Assembly (NCBI GenBank): GCA_964389285.1
Contig: CAYMCZ010000001.1
Location: 1 to 64,000, forward strand
Length of the DNA stretch: 64,000 bases
Direction: 5' to 3'
Origin: Alectryocaccobium sp964389285
Lineage (GTDB): Bacteria; Bacillota; Clostridia; Lachnospirales; Lachnospiraceae
Positions 8,456 through 17,204 of the stretch are shown here, one piece after another (position 1 is the stretch's first letter; each line of letters begins with the position of its first letter). The notes beneath the pieces are model-generated. The model was not told the DNA's origin. It searched no databases and saw only the letters and a program-made list of their open reading frames with translations. Made by a program: the position numbers and the translations under genes.

Positions 8456-8757
8456 TCCTTTTTGTCCTCCCAGGACCTGTTTTCGATATAAGCCGTCAAA
8501 AGCTCCTCAACCAGTTCATCTCTTTCCACTTTTTTGATAAGGCTTCTGGCGCCTTTGTGGTTAGTGATATAAGTAGGATCGCCGGACATAATGTAACCTA
8601 CTATCTGGCTTACCGGATTATATCCTTTTTCTTGCATGGCAGAATAGACGGTACCGAGAACCTCTTTTATGGGGTATTCCGTTTCCGTGTCGAGTTTAAT
8701 GGAATATTCCGTTTCCAGATCAAAGCTGTAAAACTGAGTGTTTTTAATATCTGCCAT
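8452..8757 (-). CDS. ireB: IreB family regulatory phosphoprotein (DUF965)
   Basis: IreB is a small cytosolic protein phosphorylated near its N-terminus by the PASTA kinase IreK/PrkC and affects cephalosporin resistance in Enterococcus. The family core is clear: EVLGTVYSAMQEKGYNP, then QIVGYIMSGDPTYI, KGARSLIKKVERDE and a C-terminal ELLTAYIE. The chosen ATG (8755-8757) has GGAG 6 nt upstream; the ATG just before it leaves only 3 nt. The product is 101 residues against about 88 in the family. The excess is an N-terminal extension with a ten-residue tandem duplication (ETEYSIKLDT / ETEYPIKEVL), visible in DNA as a 12-nt identity 30 nt apart at 8675 and 8705. Position upstream of ruvX is standard. 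Confidence 0.92.
   Translation of the reverse strand: MADIKNTQFYSFDLETEYSIKLDTETEYPIKEVLGTVYSAMQEKGYNPVSQIVGYIMSGDPTYITNHKGARSLIKKVERDELVEELLTAYIENRSWEDKKD
8675..8716 (-). repeat. 30-bp offset duplication inside ireB
   Basis: TATTCCGTTTCC occurs at 8675-8686 and 8705-8716 on the plus strand, exactly 30 nt apart and in frame, giving ETEY(S/P)IK twice in the protein. It looks like a tandem duplication of ten codons. Confidence 0.6.
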
Positions 8758-8835
8758 CATGATCTCCAATCTGCTTAAAAGCTGTTTTGCGATTCGGGCT
8801 AATCCTTATCTTAAAAATACATTCTAACCGATATT

Positions 8836-10146
8836 TCAATATATTGCAAGCAGGCAATCTCCGTCGTGAGCCTTTGGCGTGACACGTATAATAGTGTTTT
8901 TCAATTCCTTATCGCTCTTTACCGCCGTTTTCTCGTATCTTAGAGAATGACCGATCCAATACTCCTCTTTGCCGATCATACGCTTTTCTTCTATGAGGAT
9001 TTCAGTCTCTTTTCCGATTGAATCCCCAAGCCATTCGGCATGTTTCCTTTTGTTCAGACTAATGTATTCTGCCGCCCTTCTCTTTTTTTCCGCTTCCGTA
9101 AGCTGATCCGGCAGCTTCGCCGCCTTTGTTCCCTTTCTTCTGGAATACGGAAAAACATGAGTTTCAAAAAAAGACATTTCTTCGGTAAACCTCAATGACT
9201 GCAAAAAATCTTCTTCCGTTTCTCCGGGAAATCCGGCGATAATATCCGTAGTTATGGCCGGTCTGTCAAAACATTTGCGAAGTATCATACATTTGCTTTT
9301 GAACTCTGCAGTATCATACTTCCTGTTCATGGCCTTAAGGATGCGGTCGCATCCGCTCTGCATGGAAAGATGAAAATGCGGACAAAGCTTATCATAACCT
9401 GCCGCTGCCGCCGCTAATTCTTCGGTAATGATGCCGGGCTCGAGAGAACCGAGGCGGATCCTGTCTATGCCGTCGATATCGTGAACCGAATCTATCAGAT
9501 TAAGAAGGGCGTTATCTTCTTTTCTGTCAAATCCGTAAGAGCTCAGATGTATGCCGCTCAGCACGATCTCCCTGCATCCGCTTTTTGCGAGAGATTTGAC
9601 TTCACTTATCGTATCACCGATACTCCTGCTTCTGCTGCGTCCCCTTGTGAAAGGTATTATACAATACGAGCAGAACCGGTCACAACCGTCCTGAACTTTC
9701 ACGAATCCTCTGTTTTTTTTATCGGTATCCGAAATATTCAGATATTCATATTCTCTTTTTTGGGAAAGATCCTCCGTATGACTGATTTTTTTATTTGTCT
9801 TCAAAAACTCTCTTATAATTTTTATGACATCATTTTTTTTGTTGTTCCCTATGACTATATCGACGCTTTTATCCTCCAGCAGAGCTTCCGCCTCTGTCTG
9901 CGCATAACATCCCATGGCTATGACAACGGCGGCCGGATTCATCTGTTTTGCCTTGTGAAGCATCTGTCTGGATTTGCGGTCGGCAATATTTGTCACCGAA
10001 CACGTGTTGATTATATAAAGGTCTGCTCCCGGTTCAAATGATACAATTTCGTAATCATGTTCTTTAAGCAGTTTTTCCACCGCGGCCAGTTCATATGAAT
10101 TCACTTTGCATCCAAGGTTATGCAGCGCTGCTTTGTAATTAGTCAT
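8836..10146 (-). CDS. mtaB: tRNA (t6A37) methylthiotransferase MtaB
   Basis: Radical-SAM enzyme that adds a methylthio group to N6-threonylcarbamoyladenosine-37 (t6A to ms2t6A) in ANN-decoding tRNAs. The 436-residue protein has the N-terminal UPF0004 domain with three cluster cysteines (NLGCKVN, NTCSVTN, MGCYAQTE), the radical SAM motif CDRFCSYC (CxxxCxxC), the MtaB-type segment FTRGRSRSR and a C-terminal TRAM-like region. GAGG lies a few nt before the ATG at 10144-10146. It is divergent from the HPr-like gene and heads a run of minus-strand RNA-modification genes. MiaB and RimO are excluded by the RGRSRSR signature and overall length. Confidence 0.95.
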   Translation of the reverse strand: MTNYKAALHNLGCKVNSYELAAVEKLLKEHDYEIVSFEPGADLYIINTCSVTNIADRKSRQMLHKAKQMNPAAVVIAMGCYAQTEAEALLEDKSVDIVIGNNKKNDVIKIIREFLKTNKKISHTEDLSQKREYEYLNISDTDKKNRGFVKVQDGCDRFCSYCIIPFTRGRSRSRSIGDTISEVKSLAKSGCREIVLSGIHLSSYGFDRKEDNALLNLIDSVHDIDGIDRIRLGSLEPGIITEELAAAAAGYDKLCPHFHLSMQSGCDRILKAMNRKYDTAEFKSKCMILRKCFDRPAITTDIIAGFPGETEEDFLQSLRFTEEMSFFETHVFPYSRRKGTKAAKLPDQLTEAEKKRRAAEYISLNKRKHAEWLGDSIGKETEILIEEKRMIGKEEYWIGHSLRYEKTAVKSDKELKNTIIRVTPKAHDGDCLLAIY

Positions 10147-10162
10147 TTTAACCTCTTTCAGC

Positions 10163-10191
10163 TTGACTTTTTAGTTGTTTTTTAATAAAAT
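10163..10191 (+). promoter_or_regulatory. Sigma-A-like promoter of the HPr-like gene
   Basis: TTGACT (10163-10168), a 17-nt T-rich spacer and TAAAAT (10186-10191). It points at the HPr-like gene and lies in the gap between the divergent mtaB and HPr-like genes. Confidence 0.65.
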
Positions 10192-10231
10192 CAGTGTGTT
10201 TGAAATCATAAGCATACAGGAGGTATTATTT

Positions 10232-10468
10232 ATGAAAACAATAAAAATCAGCCTTGATTCGATCGATAAGGTAAAGTCTTTCGTAAACATGATTCAGAAA
10301 TTCAATACCGACTTTGATCTTGTTTCGGGCAGATATCTCATTAACGCGAAATCCATCATGGGCATATTCAGTCTGGATCTTTCAAAGCCTCTGGATCTCA
10401 ACATCCATGCCGAAGGAAAAGATTTGGATGTTATCTGCAAGGTACTTGATGAATACACGGTTTCCTGA
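10232..10468 (+). CDS. HPr-like protein without the phosphocarrier histidine
   Basis: A 78-residue HPr-fold protein. The region around the regulatory serine is well kept (INAKSIMGIFSLDLSKPLDL, compare KSIMGVMSLG in HPr; here Ser41), and the C-terminal strand-helix (DLNIHAEGKDLDVICKVLDEY) fits HPr. The catalytic GLHARPA motif is absent: the aligned N-terminal part reads SIDKVKSFVNMIQKF, so it cannot accept phosphate from Enzyme I at a His15 equivalent. This recalls Bacillus Crh, which has Gln15 and acts with CcpA when serine-phosphorylated, but the divergence here is much greater. AGGAGG at 10218-10223 with 8-nt spacing fixes the start. Not adjacent to any PTS gene. Role unknown; a regulatory binding role is inference. 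Confidence 0.8.
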   Translation: MKTIKISLDSIDKVKSFVNMIQKFNTDFDLVSGRYLINAKSIMGIFSLDLSKPLDLNIHAEGKDLDVICKVLDEYTVS

Positions 10469-10478
10469 TTTGCTCAAA

Positions 10479-11654
10479 TCAAACCGTAATCACTTCTGTC
10501 GTCTCTATCGCTTTTTCGATAAGCTCTTCTATAATTCCTTCCAGTTTCCTTTCTGAATTCTTTATCTTTTTAAGAAGCGGTTTTGTGACGGGATGCTTCG
10601 CCACAAAAATAGTGCAGCAATCCTCGTACGGCAAAACCGAAGTCTCATACGTGCCGATTTTTACCGCCACATCTATTATATCCTGTTTGTCAAACGCAAC
10701 AAGCGGCCTGTAGACCGGCATGCTGCATACCTCATTCGTTATGGCCATGCTCTGCATTGTCTGACTCGCAACCTGCCCTATGCTTTCTCCCGTAACAAGA
10801 GCATAATCTCCGTTCTTTACCGCAAATATCTCGGCTATCCTCATCATATATCTGCGCATTATGACGGTAAGCTCGTCATGAGGACAGTGTTCGTAAATGG
10901 CAAGCTGAATATCCGTAAAATTGACAACGTGCAGCCTGATAGGGCCGGTATATTTCGAAATAAGTCTCGCCAGATCCTCGACCTTTTCTCTTGCCCGCTC
11001 GCTCGTATAAGGCGGCGCGTGAAAATATACCGCGTCTAAGATTACTCCTCTTTTCGAGATCATATATCCCGCCACGGGAGAATCTATTCCCCCGGATAAA
11101 AGCAGCATTGCCTTTCCGGCAGACCCGAGCGGCATGCCTCCCGGCCCCGGTATAATCTCTGAATAAAGATATATGCTGCTCCTGACCTCCACCGTAAGCG
11201 AAATGTCCGGCTTATGTACGTCCACCGACATCAAAGGGCAGGCGTCGAGTATCGCCTCTCCTATAGCGGCATTTAATTCCATGGAATCAAGCGGATAGGT
11301 TTTTTTTGCCCTTCGGGCACAGACTTTAAAAGTTTTATTAGAATCGGGATAGACGGTTTTGACGTATTCTATTACCTTTTCCCTTAAGATTTCAAAACCC
11401 TCGTCTTCTATGATAACAACCGGGCAGATTCCGGTGATGCCGAATACATGCCTTAAGGCATCAACCGTATCATCATAGTCATAGCTTCCCTCGGCCGTAA
11501 CATATATCCGGCCCATTTCTTTTGTAATCTTAAATTCGCCGTCAACATCCTTTAAGACTCTTTCTATTCCTTTTACAAGTGCGTCTTCAAAGACATATCT
11601 GTTTTTTCCTTTTACGCCTATCTCCGCATATTTTATTAAAAATGATTGAAACAT
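10479..11654 (-). CDS. thiI: tRNA 4-thiouridine synthase ThiI
   Basis: Adenylates uridine-8 of tRNA and inserts sulfur delivered by a cysteine desulfurase; it can also supply sulfur for thiazole synthesis. The 391-residue protein has a ferredoxin-like/THUMP N-terminus (about residues 60-165) and a PP-loop ATPase domain with LLLSGGIDSPVAGYM. The C-terminal rhodanese domain of the E. coli enzyme is missing, as is normal in Firmicutes. No cysteine desulfurase gene is adjacent, which is somewhat unusual because nifS/thiI pairs are common. It is at the 3' end of the heat-shock operon direction (18 nt after rsmE) and convergent with the HPr-like gene. Confidence 0.95.
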   Translation of the reverse strand: MFQSFLIKYAEIGVKGKNRYVFEDALVKGIERVLKDVDGEFKITKEMGRIYVTAEGSYDYDDTVDALRHVFGITGICPVVIIEDEGFEILREKVIEYVKTVYPDSNKTFKVCARRAKKTYPLDSMELNAAIGEAILDACPLMSVDVHKPDISLTVEVRSSIYLYSEIIPGPGGMPLGSAGKAMLLLSGGIDSPVAGYMISKRGVILDAVYFHAPPYTSERAREKVEDLARLISKYTGPIRLHVVNFTDIQLAIYEHCPHDELTVIMRRYMMRIAEIFAVKNGDYALVTGESIGQVASQTMQSMAITNEVCSMPVYRPLVAFDKQDIIDVAVKIGTYETSVLPYEDCCTIFVAKHPVTKPLLKKIKNSERKLEGIIEELIEKAIETTEVITV

Positions 11655-11672
11655 AAATAATTCCGCCTTTGT

Positions 11673-12410
11673 CTATCTTTCCAGCAGGTACATGAGTATG
11701 GCCAGCACGGCCGGCCCTGCGGTCTCTGTCCTGAGTATCCTTTTGCCGAGTGAAACAGCTCTGATACCGGCTTTTTCCGCCATATCGATTTCGCTTTCCT
11801 CAAATCCGCCCTCCGGACCTATAATGATACCTATCGACATGCCGGGTTTTATCCCCTCAAAAAGCTTGCGGGTAGCCTGCATGTCTTCGGCTTTTTCGTA
11901 TGGGATAAATGAAATATCACAGGCTGCCGCAGCCGCGACTGCCTGCTCAAAACTCATGGTTCTTTCTACTTCGGGTTCTATCATCCTGAGCGACTGCTTC
12001 GCGGCAGAAAGAGCTATGGCATTCAGCCTTTTGGTTTTTAATTCCTCTTTTTTCGGATCCGGTTTCACTATACAGCGGGCCGACAGAACGGGAACAATCC
12101 TGTGAACGCCGAGCTCGACCGATTTTTGGATAACAAGCTCCATTTTATCTTTTTTGGGCAGACATTGAAAAAGCGTGATCTCGCACAGCAGCTCCCGTCC
12201 GCTTTTTTGTATATCTTCAATTTTGGCTTTTATCCCGTCTTCTTCAAATGCGGCTATGCGGCAATAGTATTCCCATTCATCTCCGGTGGAAAGATTGATC
12301 ATCTCTCCTTCCTTCATTCTCAGAACATTTTTTATATGATGGGCATCATCGCCTTTGATTGTCACGATGCCGTCTTTTATACGGGAGGAATCCGTAAAAA
12401 ATCTTTGCAT
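11673..12410 (-). CDS. rsmE: 16S rRNA (uracil-1498-N3) methyltransferase RsmE
   Basis: SPOUT-class methyltransferase that makes m3U1498 in 16S rRNA. The 245-residue protein starts MQRFFTDSS, has the N-terminal PUA-like barrel and the C-terminal trefoil-knot motif IIIGPEGGFEESEI followed by LGKRILRTETA. The ATG at 12408-12410 overlaps the TAA of prmA (TAATG), a clear case of coupled translation; a longer in-frame start upstream would lie inside prmA and is rejected. It ends in TAG. The dnaJ-prmA-rsmE order is standard in Firmicutes. Confidence 0.95.
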   Translation of the reverse strand: MQRFFTDSSRIKDGIVTIKGDDAHHIKNVLRMKEGEMINLSTGDEWEYYCRIAAFEEDGIKAKIEDIQKSGRELLCEITLFQCLPKKDKMELVIQKSVELGVHRIVPVLSARCIVKPDPKKEELKTKRLNAIALSAAKQSLRMIEPEVERTMSFEQAVAAAAACDISFIPYEKAEDMQATRKLFEGIKPGMSIGIIIGPEGGFEESEIDMAEKAGIRAVSLGKRILRTETAGPAVLAILMYLLER

Positions 12411-13363
12411 TATTTCTTTCGGGCTGTTATCGAGACCCATTCTCCCTGCCGTGTAACTTCCGAAATTTCAAAACCCGTGCTTTCAAAGTTTTCTTTAACT
12501 GCGGTTTCTTTATTATCCAAAATACCGGAAGTGATAAAAATTCCGCCGGTTTTGAGATGCTTTATTGCCTGAGGCGCCAGCTCCATAAGAACCTCCGCAA
12601 GAATATTTGCCGTAATTATATCATATTTTTCATAACCGGCCTTTTCCTTTACGGAAATATCATTGATTATATTGCCGAGCACCAGCTCAAAACAGTCATC
12701 CGCAATCTTGTTGGCCATTTTATTTTCGGCAACTGCCGAAACCGTACAGGGGTCCAAATCCGTCCCCAGCACTTTGCCGGCTCCGAGTTTCATGGAAACT
12801 ATGCCCAAAATACCGCTTCCCGTCCCGATATCGAGCACGGAGCATCCGGGCTTAATATATTTTTTGAGCTGTCTTATGCAAAGCTGCGTAGTCTCATGCA
12901 TTCCGGTTCCGAAAGCCGTGCCCGGATCGATACGCAATATCATGGATGCCCCTTTTATTTGAGATACTTCCTCCCATGACGGGACAATATAAATATCATC
13001 CACGTTAAAACTGTGAAAATGTTTCTTCCAGTTATTGATCCAGTCAATATCCTCCGTTTCGGAGCTTTGTAAGACACATTCTCCGATATCCATAAATTCC
13101 CGCAATGATTCCAGCTCTTTTTTAACAGCCTCAAGCAATGCTTCATTGTCTTTATCGGGCTCCAGATAAAAATGCAGAAGCGCCTCTCCCGTTTCGATAT
13201 TATATTCAGGGGGAATGTCCACAAACATCCTCTTCATTTCTTCCGGGGTAAGAGGAACGCTGTCTTCACTCTCAACTCCTTCTATGCCGATTTCGGCCAG
13301 AGCGGCTATAATAATATCTTCGGACTCTGCATTCGTCTTTAATGTATATTTATTCCATTTCAT
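12410..13363 (-). CDS. prmA: Ribosomal protein L11 methyltransferase
   Basis: SAM-dependent enzyme that trimethylates ribosomal protein L11. The 317-residue protein has the substrate-recognition N-terminus (KWNKYTLKTNAESEDIIIAAL) and a class I methyltransferase domain with SVLDIGTGSGILGIVSMKLGA and the NILAEVL motif that marks PrmA. It starts directly after dnaJ (3 nt gap) and overlaps rsmE by one base. Function is well established for the family and dispensable in E. coli. Confidence 0.95.
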   Translation of the reverse strand: MKWNKYTLKTNAESEDIIIAALAEIGIEGVESEDSVPLTPEEMKRMFVDIPPEYNIETGEALLHFYLEPDKDNEALLEAVKKELESLREFMDIGECVLQSSETEDIDWINNWKKHFHSFNVDDIYIVPSWEEVSQIKGASMILRIDPGTAFGTGMHETTQLCIRQLKKYIKPGCSVLDIGTGSGILGIVSMKLGAGKVLGTDLDPCTVSAVAENKMANKIADDCFELVLGNIINDISVKEKAGYEKYDIITANILAEVLMELAPQAIKHLKTGGIFITSGILDNKETAVKENFESTGFEISEVTRQGEWVSITARKK

Positions 13364-13366
13364 CCG

Positions 13367-14497
13367 TTACTTACCGAACTTCTTTTTCTTTTTGTTTTTT
13401 ATGGCTGCATTTCCGCCGGTTTCCGCCTCGAACTCTCTAAGCAGTTCTTCCGCCTTTTCGCTCAACTTGACAGGCACGTCTATAATAAGCGTCACGTACT
13501 GATCGCCCTTAACATTTGCGTTTCTCACCGAAGGCATGCCCTTGTTTTTAAGTCTTATCCTTGTATTCGTAGGTGTGCCCGGCTTAACGGTATAGAGAAC
13601 ATCTCCGTAAACGGTGGGTATCTTCAGGTCGCCGCCAAGCGTCGCGGTCGCAAATGTCATTGGCTGAATAATGTATAAATCCATACCCTCTCTTTCATAG
13701 AAATTGCTGCCGTGAACATATACTTCTACCAGAAGATCGCCTCTTGATCCGCCGTTGATGCCGGGTTCGCCTTTATCACGCACCCTGATACTCTGTCCGC
13801 TCGCAATACCTGCCGGTATATCCACGACTATTTTTTTTCTTTTGTTTTCATACCCGGTGCCTCTGCAGACATTACATTTTTCTTTTATGATCTTGCCCGT
13901 TCCACGACACTCCGGACATGTCCTTACCTGATTCATCATCCCGAAAAGTGACTGCTGCTGCACATAGATCTGACCCGAACCGTTGCATCTGGTACATTTT
14001 TCGGGTGAGGTTCCCGGCTTTGCGCCCGTACCGCCGCAGTTGGCGCAGGTTTCTTTAAAAGCGATATCCAATTCTTTCTGGCATCCGGTTACCGATTCCT
14101 CGAAAGATATATAAACCTGAGTACGTACATTCGCCCCTTTTCCGGGTGCGTTGGATGAATATGCTCTTGACCTTCTGCCTCCGAACAGATCTCCGAAAAC
14201 ATCGCTGAAAATATCTCCCATATCCGAGAAATCAAACCCGCTGAATCCGCCGCCCGGACCACCGCCGTTTTCAAAAGCGGCATGACCGAACTGATCGTAC
14301 ATTCTTCTTTTTTCGGAATCTGACAAAACGGCATACGCTTCTGACGCCTCTTTAAATTTGGCTTCGGCGTCGGCATCGCCCGGATTCGTGTCCGGATGAT
14401 ATTTTTTTGCCAGTTTCCGATATGCCTTTTTCAGCGCGGCGTCATCCGCGCCTTTGTCAACACCTAAAACTTCATAATAGTCTCTTTTATCAGCCAT
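13367..14497 (-). CDS. dnaJ: Chaperone DnaJ (Hsp40)
   Basis: Cochaperone that delivers clients to DnaK and stimulates its ATPase. The J domain (RDYYEVLGVDKGADDAALKK with HPD in YHPDTNPG), a Gly/Phe-rich linker (GGGPGGGFSGFDF), four CxxCxGxG zinc repeats (CANCGGTG, CTRCNGSG, CPECRGTG, CNVCRGTG) and the client-binding C-terminal domain are all present. Family alignment favours the ATG at 14495-14497 (376 residues); an ATG nine bases earlier (14504-14506) is closer to the AGGAAGGG ribosome binding site and is equally possible. Part of the CIRCE-controlled operon. Confidence 0.97.
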   Translation of the reverse strand: MADKRDYYEVLGVDKGADDAALKKAYRKLAKKYHPDTNPGDADAEAKFKEASEAYAVLSDSEKRRMYDQFGHAAFENGGGPGGGFSGFDFSDMGDIFSDVFGDLFGGRRSRAYSSNAPGKGANVRTQVYISFEESVTGCQKELDIAFKETCANCGGTGAKPGTSPEKCTRCNGSGQIYVQQQSLFGMMNQVRTCPECRGTGKIIKEKCNVCRGTGYENKRKKIVVDIPAGIASGQSIRVRDKGEPGINGGSRGDLLVEVYVHGSNFYEREGMDLYIIQPMTFATATLGGDLKIPTVYGDVLYTVKPGTPTNTRIRLKNKGMPSVRNANVKGDQYVTLIIDVPVKLSEKAEELLREFEAETGGNAAIKNKKKKKFGK

Positions 14498-14546
14498 TGC
14501 TGCCATTTCCCTTCCTGTAAAACGGTCATCCGTTATTTAACTTTCT

Positions 14547-14579
14547 AAAGGACTGACGCAGCTTTTGCGCCAGCCCTTT
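14547..14579 (-). other. Stem-loop in the dnaK-dnaJ intergenic region
   Basis: Arms at 14547-14559 and 14567-14579 form 13 consecutive pairs in the RNA when G-U pairs are allowed, with a 7-nt loop. No uridine run follows it on the minus strand, so it is more likely an RNA processing or stability element, or a weak attenuator lowering dnaJ relative to dnaK, than a full terminator. Confidence 0.55.
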
Positions 14580-14601
14580 AAAAAACCTGTAATTTCTTTT
14601 A

Positions 14602-16467
14602 TTAAAGCTCTTTATAGTCGGCGTCCACCACATCGTCGGGACCACCCTGACCGGAGCCTGTATCATTGGTTCCCTGATTGTCTCCGGGACCTGCCTGAGA
14701 CTGCTGCATATTTTCGTACATCTTGGTGAACAGCGTCTGCGCGCTTGCCAGAAGCTTTTCTTTTCCTGCTTTGAGTTCCGCAACCTGCTCATCCGTCATG
14801 TTTTCCGCAGGTGCTTTCTCAATCGCCTCTTTGAGAGTTTTCAGATCGGCTTCCACTGCCGCTTTTTCATCCGCGGAAATCTTGTCTCCGGCTTCTTCAA
14901 GGGCTTTTTCGATCTGGAATACCGTTGAATCGGCTTCGTTTCTCGCGTCAACCGCTTCTTTTCTTTTTTTGTCCTGAGCTTCGAATTCAGCTGCTTCTTT
15001 TACCGCTTTTTCGATATCTTCTTCAGACATGTTGGAACCTGCGGTAATCGTGATATGCTGCTCCTTGCCCGTTCCCAAATCTTTCGCGGAAACATTTACG
15101 ATACCGTTTGCATCGATATCAAATGTTACCTCGATCTGGGGAACGCCCCTTCTCGCCGGCGGTATTCCGTCAAGGCGGAACTGTCCGAGCGATTTGTTGT
15201 CTTTAGCGAACTGACGCTCGCCCTGCACGATATTTATATCAACCGCCGTCTGGTTGTCAGCCGCGGTAGAGAAAATCTGACTTTTCTTGGTCGGTATCGT
15301 CGTGTTCCTTTCGATCAGATGGGTGGCAACTCCTCCCATGGTCTCTATCGAAAGAGTAAGCGGCGTAACGTCAAGAAGAAGAATCTCGCCCGCGCCTGCA
15401 TCTCCCGCTAATTTACCGCCCTGCACGGATGCTCCGAGTGCCACGCATTCGTCGGGATTAAGAGATTTACTGGGTTCCTGGCCCGTAAGCTGTTTAACTT
15501 TTTCCTGAACCGCCGGAATACGTGTCGAGCCTCCCACCAGAAGCACCTTGTCGATCTCCGATGCGGACAGTCCCGCGTCGCTGAGAGCTTTGTTTACGGG
15601 CTCTACAGTCATTTCTATAAGATCATGGGTAAGCTCGTCAAATTTGGCTTTCGTAAGGTTCATGTCAAAATGCTTGGGTCCTTCGTTTGTAGCCGTAATG
15701 AAAGGGAGGTTGATATTCGTGGTCGTTGCGCTTGAAAGCTCTTTTTTAGCTTTTTCCGCAGCTTCCCTGATACGCTGCATAGCCATTTTATCGCCCGAAA
15801 GATCGACTCCTTCCTGCTTTTTGAACTCCGAAACCATGTAATCTACTATTTTCTGGTCAAAGTCATCGCCGCCGAGTCTGTTATTGCCCGAAGTTGCCAG
15901 AACTTCGATAATTCCGTCGCCGATCTCTATAATAGATACGTCAAATGTACCGCCGCCAAGGTCATATACCATGATCTTCTGTTCTTTTTCATTGTCAAGG
16001 CCGTAAGCAAGGGCTGCTGCCGTAGGCTCGTTGATGATACGCTGTACATTCAGACCCGCGATTTTGCCGGCATCTTTTGTAGCCTGACGCTGCGCGTCGT
16101 TGAAATATGCCGGAACGGTAATAACGGCGTCGGTTACTTTCTCTCCCAGATAGTTCTCGGCGTCGCTTTTCAGTTTCTGAAGGATCATGGCCGAAATCTC
16201 CTGAGGAGAATATTTTTTATCGTCTATAGTCACTTTATAGTCTGATCCCATTTCTCTTTTAATGGATGAAATGGTTTTGTCGGCGTTTGTAACCGCCTGA
16301 CGCTTTGCGGGCTCTCCTACGAGACGTTCCCCGGTCTTGGTGAAAGCAACCACCGAAGGTGTTGTTCTGCTTCCCTCCGCATTTGCTATAACCGTAGGTT
16401 TTCCGCCTTCCATTACTGCCACACAGCTGTTTGTTGTTCCTAAGTCAATTCCTATTATTTTACTCAT
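14602..16467 (-). CDS. dnaK: Molecular chaperone DnaK (Hsp70)
   Basis: ATP-dependent chaperone of 621 residues. The ATPase domain shows KIIGIDLGTTNSCVAVMEGG, the phosphate motif VYDLGGGTFDVSI and the adenosine motif LLVGGSTRIPAVQ. The substrate-binding domain follows (LLLDVTPLTLSIETMGG, RNTTIPTKKSQIF), then the helical lid and a flexible Gly/Gln-rich tail ending in DADYKEL. It is the third gene of the hrcA-grpE-dnaK-dnaJ operon, 26 nt after grpE. Confidence 0.98.
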   Translation of the reverse strand: MSKIIGIDLGTTNSCVAVMEGGKPTVIANAEGSRTTPSVVAFTKTGERLVGEPAKRQAVTNADKTISSIKREMGSDYKVTIDDKKYSPQEISAMILQKLKSDAENYLGEKVTDAVITVPAYFNDAQRQATKDAGKIAGLNVQRIINEPTAAALAYGLDNEKEQKIMVYDLGGGTFDVSIIEIGDGIIEVLATSGNNRLGGDDFDQKIVDYMVSEFKKQEGVDLSGDKMAMQRIREAAEKAKKELSSATTTNINLPFITATNEGPKHFDMNLTKAKFDELTHDLIEMTVEPVNKALSDAGLSASEIDKVLLVGGSTRIPAVQEKVKQLTGQEPSKSLNPDECVALGASVQGGKLAGDAGAGEILLLDVTPLTLSIETMGGVATHLIERNTTIPTKKSQIFSTAADNQTAVDINIVQGERQFAKDNKSLGQFRLDGIPPARRGVPQIEVTFDIDANGIVNVSAKDLGTGKEQHITITAGSNMSEEDIEKAVKEAAEFEAQDKKRKEAVDARNEADSTVFQIEKALEEAGDKISADEKAAVEADLKTLKEAIEKAPAENMTDEQVAELKAGKEKLLASAQTLFTKMYENMQQSQAGPGDNQGTNDTGSGQGGPDDVVDADYKEL

Positions 16468-16493
16468 TGTATTTATTCCTCCGTTTATATATC

Positions 16494-17183
16494 TCAGTTG
16501 GCAACTTTTACCATACTGTGACGTACTACATAATCTTTGTAAGTATAGCCTTTCTGAAATTCTTCAAGGACTATGTTTTCCGAAGCCGATTCGTCTTCGA
16601 CATGCATTACCGCATTGTGAAGATTCGGGTCAAATTCGCATCCGACGGCCTCTATCGGCTCTACGCCCACGTCTTTGAGTATCGACGTAAACTGTTTATA
16701 TATTTTATCCATGCCCTCCGCAAAAGGATCGGAAAGGTCGGCATCGGCAAGGCCTCTTTCAAAATTGTCAATTACCGGAAGCAGCTTTTCTATTATATCT
16801 TTTGCGCCGATAACATAGTTTGCCGCCTTTTCTTTTTCGGTCCGCTTTCTGTAATTGTCAAATTCCGCTATCTGCCTTGTGAGCCGGTCGGTCAGTTCTT
16901 CTATTTTTTCGTCTTTTTTGTCTTTTTTCTCGAAACTTCTTTCTGCCCCGGTTTCATCTTCGCCCGAAGATTCGTTTTCCCCGCTCTCGGCCTTTTGCTT
17001 TACATCTTCATCTGAGGCCGCGGCTTCGGCCTTTTCCTCATCTTCCTGTTCAATAACATCTTCTTTTGAGCCGTCCTTACTTTCGGCCTTGTCTTTTTCC
17101 AACGCTTCTTTTTCGGAAACAATATCCTCAGCCGCTTCTTTTTTCAGGTCGTTTTTGATCTCTTTGTTTTTTTTGTCAGCCAT
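16494..17183 (-). CDS. grpE: Nucleotide exchange factor GrpE
   Basis: Exchanges ADP for ATP on DnaK. The 229-residue protein has an unusually long, highly charged N-terminal region (about the first 85 residues, rich in Glu, Asp and Lys, predicted disordered), then the long coiled helix (LTRQIAEFDNYRKRTEKEK) and the C-terminal beta domain (EAVGCEFDPNLHNAVMHVED, then VVRHSMVKVA). Many GrpE proteins are 180-200 residues, so the extension is notable but not unique. It lies between hrcA and dnaK. Confidence 0.95.
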   Translation of the reverse strand: MADKKNKEIKNDLKKEAAEDIVSEKEALEKDKAESKDGSKEDVIEQEDEEKAEAAASDEDVKQKAESGENESSGEDETGAERSFEKKDKKDEKIEELTDRLTRQIAEFDNYRKRTEKEKAANYVIGAKDIIEKLLPVIDNFERGLADADLSDPFAEGMDKIYKQFTSILKDVGVEPIEAVGCEFDPNLHNAVMHVEDESASENIVLEEFQKGYTYKDYVVRHSMVKVAN

Positions 17184-17204
17184 TTATATTTCTGCCTTTC
17201 TGTG

